Source: Bacteroides reticulotermitis JCM 10512
GTDB taxonomy: Bacteria > Bacteroidota > Bacteroidia > Bacteroidales > Bacteroidaceae
Direction: 5' to 3'
Length of the DNA: 64,000 bases
Assembly (NCBI RefSeq): GCF_000517545.1
Contig: NZ_BAIV01000020.1
Location: 1 to 64,000, forward strand
A model generated the notes under the pieces. It was not told the origin of the DNA. It saw nothing but the letters and a program-made list of their open reading frames with translations, and searched no databases. The position numbers and the translations under genes are program-made. This document shows, one piece after another, positions 19,437-30,142 of the stretch. Within the stretch, counting starts at the first letter, position 1. Each line of letters begins with the position of its first letter.

Positions 19437-22400
19437 ATGAAAAACATCGTAATTATTTTATGCTTGCTGGCATCTTTTACACTGAAAGCACAGGAAAAAC
19501 AGAGTTCCGGTTTAAATGCTAAAGAGTTTCACAAATACTGGAAAGTGGAATCGGAGGCTGCTGACTATAAGGTGACTTTTTTAGGCGATACGGCCGAGAT
19601 CGTTTCGCCAAAGGGACTGACTTTGTGGCGGAAAGAGAAGATGAGTGGACGAGTGACTATTGAATACGATGCTTGTGTGGTAGATGAGTCGGGAAGTGAT
19701 CGCTTGAGTGATTTGAACTGTTTCTGGATGGCTTCGGATCCTAAATACCCTAATGACTTATGGAAGCGGGAGAAATGGCGCAACGGGATCTTCACGAATT
19801 GCTATTCGCTGCAACTCTACTACATGGGGTATGGAGGAAATCACAATACGACGACACGTTTTCGGCGGTATAACGGTGATGAGGCAGCTATTGCCGATCC
19901 GAAACTTAGGCCTGCGATCTTAAAAGAATATACGGATGCCGACCATTTGCTGAAAGCGAATCACTGGTACCACATCCGGATTACAAATGAAAATAATAGG
20001 GTTAGTTATTATATAGATGAGAAGCGTCTGGTGGACTTCCGCGATGCCGAACCGCTCAAAGAAGGCTGGTTCGGCTTTCGCACCACCTTATCGCGAACTC
20101 GTATTACCAATTTCAAGTATGAATGTACTCCATTGGCAGAATCTGCGGTTCCTTTACGTTGGGTTGGAGAAACACCGGCACAGGATAAAGCCGTTAGTTT
20201 TGGTGTCCCTTTTGATAAGGGACAAATCTTTCCGGAAAACGGTTTGCAGTTGAGCACAAATGAAGGCGAAATAGTCCCGATAGACACTTGGCCTCTAGCT
20301 TATTGGCCCGATGGCTCCTTGAAGTGGATCGGAGCAGCAGGCGTTATCCCTGCTGGCACAGAAAGCTTGAAGTTGAAAGAACTGGATAAGCATAAGAAAA
20401 CTTGGCGGAAGAATGCAAACGCTGGCAGCGAAGGAGCTGTGAGCCTGTTGGAAACTTCTCAGGGTATACAAATAGAGACCGGTGTTATCTCCGCTTATAT
20501 CTCCCGGCAGGGACAATTTCTTCTCGATAGCTTATTTTATAAAGGAACTAAAGTCGGCGAGAAGAGTCGATTGGTGTGCAATACACAAAGTGCCCCGATT
20601 CTTGAAAGTACGACTCAGATTTCCTTTGCTCATTATACCGGTTGGATACAATCGGCAGTTGTAGAGCGTATCGGCAAAGTTCGTGCTTTGGTAAAATTGA
20701 CAGGCGTTCATCGGAGTGATGCGGGACGGGAATGGTTGCCATTCGTTGTCCGACTTTACTTTTATGCCGGTAGCGAACAGGTAAAAATGGTGCATAGTTT
20801 TGTGTATGATGGCGATCAGCACCAAGATTTCATTCGTGCATTAGGTGTTCGTTTCGATGTTCCGATGCGTGAAGCACTTTATAACCGTCATATTGCCTTC
20901 TCCGCAGCAGACGGAGGGGTGTGGAGCGAACCGGTGCAACCATTAGTGGGCCGGCGGGTGCTAACACTCGGACAACCGGAGAATGAGGAACATAAGCGAA
21001 ATAGTAGCGAAGAGTCTTTACAGCGGAAACAGATGGCTGGTCAGCGTATTCCTTCTTATGAATCATTCGATAAAAAGAATCGGGAACTGATTGACCATTG
21101 GGCTTCTTGGAATGACTACCGCTTGACGCATCTTACGGCCGATGCCTTCTCCATTCGGAAGCGGGCGAATCATGATAATCCATGGATTGGTACATTCTCA
21201 GGAAAACGTTCCGAAGGATACGCTTTTGTAGGCGATGTTAGCGGAGGGTTGGGAGTTTGCTTACACGATTTTTGGCAGTCTTATCCTTCTGCATTGGAGA
21301 TAGAAAATGCCCGTACCAATAGTGCTTCACTGACGGTTTGGCTGTGGAGTCCTGAGGCTGAGCCGATGGACTTGCGACATTATGATAATATAGCGCATGA
21401 CTTGGATGCCAGTTATGAGGATGTGCAGGAGGGGCTGAGTACACCTTATGGGATTGCCCGTACAAGTACGCTTACCCTTTGGCCACAGGCTGCTTATCCG
21501 GGTAAAGCAGCGATAGCTGCCCAAGCTGCGAATGCTTCTGCGGTAGCACAGCTAATTTGCGAGCCGGAATACTTACATGCCAAACGTGCTTTCGGGGTCT
21601 GGAGTTTACCTGACCGAACCACTCCGCTTCGTTCGCAGATAGAAGATCGATTGGATGGAATGATTGATTTCTATCGCGATGCTATCGAACAGCATAAATG
21701 GTATGGCTTCTGGAATTATGGAGACGTGATGCACGCCTATGACCCGGTGCGCCATGAGTGGAAGTATGATGTCGGAGGTTTTGCTTGGGATAATACTGAA
21801 TTGGCTTCCAATATGTGGCTTTGGTATAGTTTTCTGCGTACCGGAAGAGCGGACATCTGGCGGATGGCTGAGGCAATGACCCGGCATACCGGTGAGGTGG
21901 ATGTTTATCACTTGGGACCCAATGCTCCTTTGGGAAGCCGCCATAATGTGAGTCATTGGGGATGTGGAGCTAAAGAAGCTCGTATCAGCCAAGCGGCTTG
22001 GAATCGCTTTTATTATTACCTGACTACCGACGAGCGGTGCGGTGATTTGATGGAGGAGGTGAAAGATGCCGAACAGAAATTGTATACATTGGATCCGATG
22101 CGACTTGCCGAACCTCGTGAACAGTTTCCTTGCACAGCTCCTACACGATTGCGGATCGGACCGGACTGGTTGGCGTATGCCGGAAACTGGATGACGGAAT
22201 GGGAACGTACCCGCAATACGAATTATAGAGATAAAATAATAGCGGGAATGAGAAGTATTGCTTCCTTGCCGAACGGGTTATTCACAGGAAATAAAGCTTT
22301 AGGATTTGATCCTGCAACGGGAAGACTTAGTTACGAAGGTGATCCGACTTTGCAGAACACGAACCATCTGATGCCAATTATGGGTGGGTTTGAGGTTATG

Positions 22401-22754
22401 AATGAATTGCTGGAAATGATTGACCTTCCGGAATGGGAAACAGCTTGGCTGGACCATGCGTTGCGATATAAACAACAGGCTCGTGATATCAGTCGGAGTA
22501 ATTTCCGCATATCTCGTTTGGAAGGATATGCGGCGTGGCGTTTGAATCGTCCTGATTTAGGAAAGGAGGCTTGGAATGATTTACTTTATCCGAGAAAGCA
22601 GGTGAGAGAATTTGCTCCGTTCGTTGTGAATAAAGTCCTTCCACCGGATGTTCCTGCTGCGATTAATGAAAGTCCGGGAGTGAGTACAAATGGAGTGGCA
22701 ACCTGGGGGCTGGATGCAATTTATCTGTTGGAAGTCTGCCCGCCCGATGAATAA
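19437..22754 (+). CDS. PL26-like exo-rhamnogalacturonan lyase with N-terminal DUF6250 domain
   Basis: Intact, 1105 residues, with a signal peptide ending at LKAQE. Residues about 25-235 look like a DUF6250 laminin-G-like domain (GYGGNHNTTTRFRRYNGD, then HWYHIRITNENNRVSYYID). From about residue 240 the three-domain architecture of PcRGLX-type lyases follows: VPLRWVGETPAQDKAVSFGV and WPLAYWPDGSLKWIGAAG for the N-terminal beta-sandwich, then a helical barrel with WYGFWNYGDVMHAYDP and SRHNVSHWGCGAKEARISQA. PL26 enzymes release unsaturated galacturonosyl-rhamnose units from RG-I chain ends. The absence of a lipobox suggests a periplasmic location. It leads the enzyme block, with a promoter at 19353-19383. 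The family call rests on recognised motifs and was not checked by alignment. Confidence 0.8.
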   Translation: MKNIVIILCLLASFTLKAQEKQSSGLNAKEFHKYWKVESEAADYKVTFLGDTAEIVSPKGLTLWRKEKMSGRVTIEYDACVVDESGSDRLSDLNCFWMASDPKYPNDLWKREKWRNGIFTNCYSLQLYYMGYGGNHNTTTRFRRYNGDEAAIADPKLRPAILKEYTDADHLLKANHWYHIRITNENNRVSYYIDEKRLVDFRDAEPLKEGWFGFRTTLSRTRITNFKYECTPLAESAVPLRWVGETPAQDKAVSFGVPFDKGQIFPENGLQLSTNEGEIVPIDTWPLAYWPDGSLKWIGAAGVIPAGTESLKLKELDKHKKTWRKNANAGSEGAVSLLETSQGIQIETGVISAYISRQGQFLLDSLFYKGTKVGEKSRLVCNTQSAPILESTTQISFAHYTGWIQSAVVERIGKVRALVKLTGVHRSDAGREWLPFVVRLYFYAGSEQVKMVHSFVYDGDQHQDFIRALGVRFDVPMREALYNRHIAFSAADGGVWSEPVQPLVGRRVLTLGQPENEEHKRNSSEESLQRKQMAGQRIPSYESFDKKNRELIDHWASWNDYRLTHLTADAFSIRKRANHDNPWIGTFSGKRSEGYAFVGDVSGGLGVCLHDFWQSYPSALEIENARTNSASLTVWLWSPEAEPMDLRHYDNIAHDLDASYEDVQEGLSTPYGIARTSTLTLWPQAAYPGKAAIAAQAANASAVAQLICEPEYLHAKRAFGVWSLPDRTTPLRSQIEDRLDGMIDFYRDAIEQHKWYGFWNYGDVMHAYDPVRHEWKYDVGGFAWDNTELASNMWLWYSFLRTGRADIWRMAEAMTRHTGEVDVYHLGPNAPLGSRHNVSHWGCGAKEARISQAAWNRFYYYLTTDERCGDLMEEVKDAEQKLYTLDPMRLAEPREQFPCTAPTRLRIGPDWLAYAGNWMTEWERTRNTNYRDKIIAGMRSIASLPNGLFTGNKALGFDPATGRLSYEGDPTLQNTNHLMPIMGGFEVMNELLEMIDLPEWETAWLDHALRYKQQARDISRSNFRISRLEGYAAWRLNRPDLGKEAWNDLLYPRKQVREFAPFVVNKVLPPDVPAAINESPGVSTNGVATWGLDAIYLLEVCPPDE

Positions 22755-22812
22755 ACGTTGGATTTTGCAGACATTTGTACAATAATACATGGAGGTTTAA
22801 TTCCTGTTTACC

Positions 22813-22820
22813 TAATTTTG
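22813..22820 (+). promoter_or_regulatory. Possible -7 promoter element before the GH2 gene
   Basis: TAATTTTG fits TAnnTTTG exactly and lies 25 bp before the start codon in a 91-bp gap. No TTTG is found at the expected distance upstream, so it could be a secondary start within the operon or chance. Confidence 0.3.
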
Positions 22821-22845
22821 CCAAATACTGATATAATACCGAATT

Positions 22846-25773
22846 ATGAAAAACCATCTTATTTTATCACTATTGATCTTACTTTTCCTCTGCCCTTTTC
22901 AGAGTCAGGCTAGAGACAAATATAACTTTAACCTAGATTGGCTTCTCCAAGTGGGAGATTTTCAGGGAGCGGAACATCCCTCTTATAAAGATAAGAACTG
23001 GAAACCTGTAAACTTACCCTATGCTTTTAATGAAGATGAAGCGTTTAAGCTTTCTATTGATCAGCTATCGGACACCATTGTTTGGTATCGGAAGCATTTT
23101 CGTTTGCCGAAAACAGATAAAGGACGGAAAGTCTTTGTCGAGTTTGAGGGAGTACGTCAGGGGGCAGATTTCTATCTGAATGGAAAGCATATCGGTATTC
23201 ACGAGAATGGAGTTATGGCAGTAGGCTTTGATCTTACACCATATTTGAATTTCGGGCAAGAGAATGTACTTGCGGTACGCGTGGATAATAACTGGGACTA
23301 TCGCGAACGTGCCACGCAGGCAAAGTATCAGTGGAGCAACCGTAACTTTAATGCCAACTATGGCGGAATTCCCAAGAACGTATGGTTGTATGTTACCGAC
23401 AAAATATATCAAACTCTTCCGCTATATAGCAACCTAAAAACAACCGGGGTATACATCTATGCCGATGATATTCGGGTAAAGCAACGACAAGCGGTTATTC
23501 ATGCCGAGTCGGAGATTCGAAATGAGTATACGAAAGCACGTGAAGTTGGTTACCGGGTAGAGGTGTATGACCGCGACAATAAGCTGGTTAGCACTTTTGA
23601 AGGAGATAAAACAACTGTTGCTCCGGGTGAAACTAAAGAAGTGAAGGCGGAAGCGACTGTCGAAGGCTTGCACTTCTGGAGCTGGGGATACGGTTATCTT
23701 TATACGGTTAAAACATCTCTTTGGGTCGATGGAAAGTGTATGGATGAAGTTAGTACCCGTACCGGATTTCGTAAAACGCGCTTTGCGGATGGTAAGATAT
23801 GGCTGAACGAACGCGTGATCCAGATGAAAGGGTTTGCGCAACGCACCAGCAATGAATGGCCGGCAGTCGGAATATCGGTTCCTGCCTGGTTGAGTGACTA
23901 TAGTAACGGCTTGATGGTGGAAGGCTGTGCCAACCTCGTGCGTTGGATGCATGTGACGCCTTGGAAACAGGATGTGGAGTCTTGTGACCGTGTAGGTTTG
24001 ATACAAGCGATGCCGGCGGGTGACGCAGAAAAAGACCGGGAAGGGCGTCAATGGGAACAACGTACCGAGTTGATGCGTGATGCCATTATTTACAACCGGA
24101 ACAATCCGAGTATCTTATTCTACGAATCGGGTAATGAATCGGTGAGCCGGGAGCATATGCTTGAGATGATCGCTATCAGAGACCAATATGATCCGCATGG
24201 TGGGCGGGCGATTGGCTCGCGTGAAATGCTGGATATTCTGGAAGCGGAATATGGAGGCGAGATGCTTTATATTAATAAAAGTGCCCGGCATCCGATGTGG
24301 GCGATGGAGTATTGCCGGGATGAAGGATTGCGTAAATACTGGGATGAGTACAGCTATCCGTTTCATAAAGAAGGAGCGGGTCCCCTTTACCGGAATGCGC
24401 CGGCAAGTGATTACAACCACAACCAAGATATGTTGGCAATCGAAAACATCCGTCGCTGGTATGACTATTGGCGTGAGCGTCCGGGTACAGGCAGACGGGT
24501 AAGTTCCGGTGGTACGAAAATCATCTTCTCAGATACGAATACTCACTTCCGTGGCGAAGAAAACTATCGCCGTAGTGGAGTAACGGATCCCATGCGAATT
24601 CCGAAAGATGCTTTCTTTGCGCATCAGGTGATGTGGGATGGTTGGGTTGATACGGAACAACCGCGTACTCATATTATTGGGCATTGGAATTACGATGCTT
24701 CCGTTGAGAAATCGGTCTATGTCGTTTCCAATGCGGACAAAGTCGAACTGCTGCTGAATGGGAAGTCACTGGGCTTTGGGCGTCAGGAATATCGTTTTCT
24801 ATATACATTCGATAAGGTAAAGTTTGAAGAGGGTACATTGGAAGCGGTAAGTTATGATGTTGCAGGACGCGAATGCAGTCGGGCGAAATTAGAAACCGCC
24901 GGTAAGCCAGCGTCTCTACGACTCACATTGATGCAGGGACCGGCCGGATTGAAGGCCGATGGTGTCGACATGGTATTGGTGGAAGTAGAAGCGGTTGATT
25001 CTCGTGGACGTCGCTGTCCGTTGGCTAATGACCCGGTACAATTTGCCTTGGATGGTCCGGCTGAGTGGCGTGGAGGTATTGCTCAGGGCCCGGATAATTA
25101 TATTCTTTCTCAAACATTGCCTGTAGAATGTGGCGTGAACCGGGTACTAATCCGTTCCAGTCGCATACCGGGCGATATTCGTTTGACAGCTTCCGCTCAA
25201 GGCATGAAACCGGCGGAACTTACGTTTACTTCTACTGCTGTTGACGTGCAGAATGGATTGAGTACATACATACCGGGTAATGAACTGGAAGGAAGTTTAT
25301 TGAGAGGAGAAACTCCTGCTACTCCCTCTTATCAGGAGCGTGTGGTCGATGTGCCTATTGCTTCGGCAGAGACAGGAGTCAATCAAGAGTCGGCTGGCAA
25401 TAGTTACGATGACAATGAATTGAGTGAATGGAGAAATGACGGTAAGTTGAGTACCGCTTGGATTACCTATCACTTGGGACGCTATGCGGTGGTAGATGAG
25501 ATCTGCATCAAACTGACCGGTTGGCGGATGCGTAGCTATCCGTTGGATATCTATGCCGGCGACACGTTAATCTGGCGTGGTGATACGGATAAGAGCTTGG
25601 GCTACATTCATTTGAATGTAAAACCCGTACGGGCGAAAGAAATCACAATTCGCTTGAAAGGAGCGAACAGTGAAAATGATGCTTTCGGGCAGATTGTAGA
25701 AGTGGCGGCTCCCGTGGCCAATGAACTGGATATGTTTAAGGCGAAGGACGGAGATAAACCGCGCATGAACTGA
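22846..25773 (+). CDS. GH2-family glycosidase, probable beta-galactosidase type
   Basis: Intact, 975 residues, with a signal peptide ending at SQARD. The order is that of GH2: a jelly-roll sugar-binding domain (NFNLDWLLQVGDFQGAEHPS to about residue 190), an Ig-like domain, and a TIM barrel from about residue 320 (NERVIQMKGFAQRTSNEWPA). The probable acid/base is Glu431 in YESGNES and the probable nucleophile Glu488 in WAMEYCRDEG. A DUF4982-like Ig domain (SVYVVSNADKVELLLNGKSL) follows, and the C-terminus resembles a discoidin-type module. In RG-I loci such enzymes remove galactose or related side-chain sugars from imported oligosaccharides. The exact substrate cannot be read from the sequence, and the WMHVTPWKQDVE segment differs from textbook LacZ. 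Confidence 0.85.
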   Translation: MKNHLILSLLILLFLCPFQSQARDKYNFNLDWLLQVGDFQGAEHPSYKDKNWKPVNLPYAFNEDEAFKLSIDQLSDTIVWYRKHFRLPKTDKGRKVFVEFEGVRQGADFYLNGKHIGIHENGVMAVGFDLTPYLNFGQENVLAVRVDNNWDYRERATQAKYQWSNRNFNANYGGIPKNVWLYVTDKIYQTLPLYSNLKTTGVYIYADDIRVKQRQAVIHAESEIRNEYTKAREVGYRVEVYDRDNKLVSTFEGDKTTVAPGETKEVKAEATVEGLHFWSWGYGYLYTVKTSLWVDGKCMDEVSTRTGFRKTRFADGKIWLNERVIQMKGFAQRTSNEWPAVGISVPAWLSDYSNGLMVEGCANLVRWMHVTPWKQDVESCDRVGLIQAMPAGDAEKDREGRQWEQRTELMRDAIIYNRNNPSILFYESGNESVSREHMLEMIAIRDQYDPHGGRAIGSREMLDILEAEYGGEMLYINKSARHPMWAMEYCRDEGLRKYWDEYSYPFHKEGAGPLYRNAPASDYNHNQDMLAIENIRRWYDYWRERPGTGRRVSSGGTKIIFSDTNTHFRGEENYRRSGVTDPMRIPKDAFFAHQVMWDGWVDTEQPRTHIIGHWNYDASVEKSVYVVSNADKVELLLNGKSLGFGRQEYRFLYTFDKVKFEEGTLEAVSYDVAGRECSRAKLETAGKPASLRLTLMQGPAGLKADGVDMVLVEVEAVDSRGRRCPLANDPVQFALDGPAEWRGGIAQGPDNYILSQTLPVECGVNRVLIRSSRIPGDIRLTASAQGMKPAELTFTSTAVDVQNGLSTYIPGNELEGSLLRGETPATPSYQERVVDVPIASAETGVNQESAGNSYDDNELSEWRNDGKLSTAWITYHLGRYAVVDEICIKLTGWRMRSYPLDIYAGDTLIWRGDTDKSLGYIHLNVKPVRAKEITIRLKGANSENDAFGQIVEVAAPVANELDMFKAKDGDKPRMN

Positions 25774-25817
25774 GAATTGTAGAAGTTGAGTTTAAAGAAA
25801 AAATACAATAAATAGGT

Positions 25818-28214
25818 ATGTGCAAAAGGTTCGTTGTTTGTGGGTTGTTTTCACTCGTAGCACAGGTTGGATGGGGGCAGAACGATAAAGCGTTCTGCCT
25901 GCAATCCGGTCGTCAGTTTGTGATTGCTTGTGATACGACTGTGGAAACTAAAGTCGTATCCAACGCTTTGCAGTTATTTGTACGCGATTGCCAAGCAGTA
26001 ATGTCTGTAACACCTGCATATTCACCCCGTCAGGGAGATGTCTGGGTTGGAACAGTCGGAACAAGTCCTTTGATTGATCAACTGATTGCGGAGAATCTCG
26101 TATCTGTTTCCGAACTGAAAGGAAAGAAAGAGGCGTTTCAGGTCAGTGTATTACAGCGTGACAACAAACCTGTATTGGTCGTAGCCGGAAGTGATAAACG
26201 GGGAACGGCTTATGGTGTTATGGAGATCTCTCGATTGATGGGGGTATCTCCTTGGGAATGGTGGGCAGATGTAACCCCTTCTCCCTTACCCGCCTTTCGC
26301 CTCGAAGCCGGTTTTTCCACAACACAGTCTCCTACGGTAGAGTTTCGCGGAATCTTTATCAATGATGAAGACTGGGGGCTGATGCCTTGGAGTTCGCAGA
26401 CGTACGAGCCAACGGGAGTCAAAGGACAGATCGGCCCCAAAACTCATCAACGCATTTTCGAATTGTTACTTCGCTTGCGTGCCAATACCTTTTGGCCGGC
26501 CATGCATGCTTGTTCCCGTCCGTTTTATTTCACTCCCGGTAATAAAGAGATGGCCGATCAGTATGGTATTTATATAGGCACCTCGCATTGTGAACCGATG
26601 ATGCGCAACTCAAACGGTGAATGGTCGGTAGAAGGGCAAGGTGAATACGACTATGTAAACAACCGCGCATCGGTCCTACGTTTCTGGGAACAGCGGGTAG
26701 CTGACGTTGCGAAGGCGGATAACATCTACACACTGGGTATACGTGGTGTGCACGATGGAAAGATGCAAGGAGCTAAAACATTAGAGGAGCAAAAGACAGC
26801 ATTGATCAATATACTGGAGGACCAGCGATTGTTGTTAGGGAAATATGTCAATCCGGATGCCGCTAAAGTTCCTCAGGTCTTCATTCCTTATAAAGAAGTC
26901 CTTGATGTTTATAATACCGGTTTGCAGGTTCCCGAAGATGTCACCCTCATGTGGTGTGACGATAACTACGGATATATTCGCCACTTCCCTACCGAGGTAG
27001 AACGGAATCGTAAAGGAGGAAACGGAGTCTATTATCATGTCTCTTACTGGGGAAGGCCGCATGATTATTTATGGTTGGGAACTACCCATCCTTCCTTGAT
27101 TTATCAGCAAATGAGCAAGGCTTATGCAACGGGTATCCAGAAAATGTGGATATTAAATGTAGGTGATATTAAGCCGGCTGAATACCAAATCGAGTTATTT
27201 ATGGACATGGCCTGGGACTTGAATAAAGTGGCTGTAGAAGGTGTAAACACCCATTTGGAAGGCTGGTTGAAGCGTGAGTTTGGCAATCAGGCAGGAGAAA
27301 CACTCCTTCCGGTGATGAAAGAGCACTACCGACTGGCGTATATCCGTAAGCCGGAATTTATGGCGAATACCCGGACCGAAGAAAAAGATCCTTTGTACAA
27401 AGAAGTGCGTGATCTGCCTTGGAGCGAACAGGAGATAAGAGAACGCTTAAAGGCGTATAAATATTTATCAGATGAAGCAGAGCAAGTGGTGCTGGCGTTA
27501 CCGCTTAATAAGCAAGATGCCTATTTTGAATTAGTTCAATATCCGGTGCAGGCTGCTGATCAGATGAATCGGAAACTACTGAACGCCCAATTGGCACGTC
27601 ATGGTAAAGCCGCTTGGCGTGAAAGTGATGTTGCTTTTGACAGCATTGCTTCACTGACTCATCGGTATAACTCTCTCAAAGGGGGTAAATGGAATCGGAT
27701 GATGGATGCTTCACCTCGTCGCCTACCTGTCTTTGATCGAGTGAAACCGCAGCAGATACAAGCAGGAGTACTAGCCGGTTACCGGAAGCCACTTCTTGTG
27801 TTGAATGGCACTGAGTCTGTTTCTTCTACAGGAAAACCGGTTATTTACGAAGGACTCGGTTATGGAGAGAAAGCAGCGTATATCGAAAAAGGAAGCAGCG
27901 TTACCTTTTCGTTGGATAAAATGCCGAAAGGCTCGATCGATATTGAACTTCGCTTATTGCCCAATCATCCGGTAAACGGAGAAACATTGCGTCTGGAGTT
28001 AACATGGGACGATACAAACAAGCAGGTAGTTGAATACCAGACTCAGGGTCGCAGCGAAGAGTGGAAGGAAAACGTCTTGCGTAATCAAGCGATCCGGACT
28101 TTAAGTTTTCCGATTGGAAACGCTCGCGGACACACGCTGCGCTTGAAAGCGTTAGACGATGGCGTGATACTTGATCAGATTTGGGTTTACCAAACCATCA
28201 AAAAAGGATCTTGA
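25818..28214 (+). CDS. GH115-family glycosidase (alpha-glucuronidase type)
   Basis: Intact, 798 residues, with a signal peptide ending near GWGQN. The N-terminal domain covers about residues 25-160. The barrel domain carries family GH115 segments: GVSPWEWWADVTP, FRGIFINDEDWGLMPW, LLLRLRANTFWPAMH and YGIYIGTSHCEPMMRN. Characterised GH115 enzymes remove (4-O-methyl-)glucuronic acid from xylan or arabinogalactan. Here the neighbours are RG-I enzymes, so a glucuronic acid cap on a galactan or arabinogalactan side chain is a plausible target (inference). It follows the GH2 gene by 44 bp. It is somewhat shorter than the largest family members, with only one C-terminal beta domain seen. Confidence 0.85.
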   Translation: MCKRFVVCGLFSLVAQVGWGQNDKAFCLQSGRQFVIACDTTVETKVVSNALQLFVRDCQAVMSVTPAYSPRQGDVWVGTVGTSPLIDQLIAENLVSVSELKGKKEAFQVSVLQRDNKPVLVVAGSDKRGTAYGVMEISRLMGVSPWEWWADVTPSPLPAFRLEAGFSTTQSPTVEFRGIFINDEDWGLMPWSSQTYEPTGVKGQIGPKTHQRIFELLLRLRANTFWPAMHACSRPFYFTPGNKEMADQYGIYIGTSHCEPMMRNSNGEWSVEGQGEYDYVNNRASVLRFWEQRVADVAKADNIYTLGIRGVHDGKMQGAKTLEEQKTALINILEDQRLLLGKYVNPDAAKVPQVFIPYKEVLDVYNTGLQVPEDVTLMWCDDNYGYIRHFPTEVERNRKGGNGVYYHVSYWGRPHDYLWLGTTHPSLIYQQMSKAYATGIQKMWILNVGDIKPAEYQIELFMDMAWDLNKVAVEGVNTHLEGWLKREFGNQAGETLLPVMKEHYRLAYIRKPEFMANTRTEEKDPLYKEVRDLPWSEQEIRERLKAYKYLSDEAEQVVLALPLNKQDAYFELVQYPVQAADQMNRKLLNAQLARHGKAAWRESDVAFDSIASLTHRYNSLKGGKWNRMMDASPRRLPVFDRVKPQQIQAGVLAGYRKPLLVLNGTESVSSTGKPVIYEGLGYGEKAAYIEKGSSVTFSLDKMPKGSIDIELRLLPNHPVNGETLRLELTWDDTNKQVVEYQTQGRSEEWKENVLRNQAIRTLSFPIGNARGHTLRLKALDDGVILDQIWVYQTIKKGS

Positions 28215-28294
28215 AGCTGCTGAGTAGATGTCTTAGCACTTCGGAGTAATGGAATGAACGATTAAACAAAACACTAGAAATAAAATATGTGAGC

Positions 28295-30132
28295 ATGAAA
28301 AAATGGACTTTATTAATGGGTTTGCTCCTGGCTACTCTATCGTCAGCCGCCCAACCAAATTATGATTTCGATCGGTTGCAACGTGAACAGTTGGGACGTG
28401 GTGTAATCGCGGTGCGTCAAGACGCTTCGGCAGTAATTGTGTCTTGGCGTTATCTCTCTTCGGATTCAATGGACGAAAGTTTCGATGTTTATCGTGATGG
28501 TCAGAAATTGAATACACATCCTTTGCAAAACGAGACATTCTTTAAAGATAACTATACCGGTAGCACTGCCGCTCTTTATACCGTAAAGGCGATCAAAGGG
28601 CATACGGAAAGTAGTTACCAGTTGCCGGAAAATGCCCCCTTAGGTTATTTGAATATTCCTTTGGTGCGCCCGGAAAGCGGAGTAACTCCGGCAGGTGATG
28701 TTTATACCTATAGCCCGAACGATGCAAGCATCGGTGATGTGATGGAGATGGTGAATATGAGATAATCTTGAAGTGGGAGCCGTCGAATGCGCATGATAAT
28801 GCACATGATGGATATACCGGCCCGGTTCTATTGGATTGCTATAAACTGAACGGACAACATCTATGGCGTATTAATCTGGGAAAGAATATACGTGCCGGGG
28901 CACACTATACCCAGTTTATGGTCTTTGACTTCGATGGCGACGGCCGTGCAGAGGTAGTGGTGAAAACAGGCGATGGTACAATTGATGGGATTGGAAAAGT
29001 AATCGGAGATGCTCGTGCGGATTATCGCGCGGATAATGGACGCATACTTTCAGGACCGGAGTATCTGACGATCTTTAACGGATTAACGGGAGCAGCGATG
29101 CAAACGGTTGACTATGTGCCTGAGAGAGGCGACCTCATGGGTTGGGGTGATACGCGTGCAAACCGTAGCGATCGCTTTTTGGCTTGCGTAGCTTACTTGG
29201 ACGGAGTACATCCCAGTGTGGTGATGTGCCGTGGTTATTATACCCGTACGGTGTTGGCCGCTTACGATTGGGATGGAAAAGAACTCCGTCAGCGTTGGGT
29301 ATTCGATAGCAATACACCCGGGAATGGCGGATATGCCGGACAAGGAAATCATAACCTGCGCGTGGGTGATGTGGATGGTGATGGTTGTGATGAAATCATA
29401 TACGGACAATGTGCCATCGATCATGATGGTACAGGGCTTTATACAACCGGTATGGGACATGGAGATGCTATTCATATGACCCAATTTGATCCTACTCGTC
29501 CCGGGCTACAGATCTGGGGCTGTCACGAGAACCGTCGCGACGGTTCTACGTATCGAGATGCCGGTACGGGAGAAGTGCTCTTTCAGGTAAAGAGTGGGGA
29601 AGATGTAGGCCGTTGCATGGCAGCGGATATTGACCCGACTCATCCGGGGGTAGAGATGTGGTCATGGGCAACAGGAGGCGTTGTCGACATTAAAGGTGAA
29701 AAGGTGACCACTAAGATGCGCCGCTTCCCTACGAATATGGCTGTTTGGTGGGATGGAGATCTGCTCCGTGAGTTACTCGATCGGAATGTGGTAAGCAAAT
29801 ATGATTGGGAAGCCGGAGTTTGCCGGCAAATGACTGTTTTCGAAGGAGCTATCTCTAACAATGGAACCAAAGCTACCCCTTGTTTGCAAGGAGATATAAT
29901 AGGTGACTGGCGTGAAGAGGTGTTGTTGCGTACGGAAGATAACTCAGCGTTGCGTCTGTATGTCACTACTATTCCGACCGAATACCGCTTTCACACCTTC
30001 CTCGAAGATCCGGTTTATCGTATCAGCATTGCGACACAGAATGTAGCTTACAACCAACCGACTCAGCCCGGGTTCTACTTCGGACCGGAACTGCGTGGAC
30101 AAACATTCCGAGGATTTAAAATACCTAAATAA
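28295..30132 (+). CDS. PL11 rhamnogalacturonan lyase; frameshifted
   Basis: About 612 residues. I chose ATG 28295 over a GTG two codons upstream because it opens the signal peptide (SSAAQPNYDF). An N-terminal fibronectin-like domain is followed by an eight-bladed propeller with calcium-binding repeats such as FDFDGDGRAEVVVKTGDG and VGDVDGDGCDEIIYG, typical of YesW/YesX-type PL11 enzymes. The frame breaks near 28741; adding one G gives GDVDGDGEYEIILKWEPSNA, exactly the expected first propeller motif. The enzyme cleaves the Rha-GalA bonds of RG-I by beta-elimination. It is followed 10 bp later by a GH105 gene that would remove the unsaturated residue it creates. Confidence 0.92.
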
Positions 30133-30142
30133 AAGAAAGATC

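Noticed and set aside
23434..24060. 208-codon minus-strand open frame within the GH2 gene
   Set aside because: It is fully antisense to a conserved GH2 coding region and has no recognisable motif.
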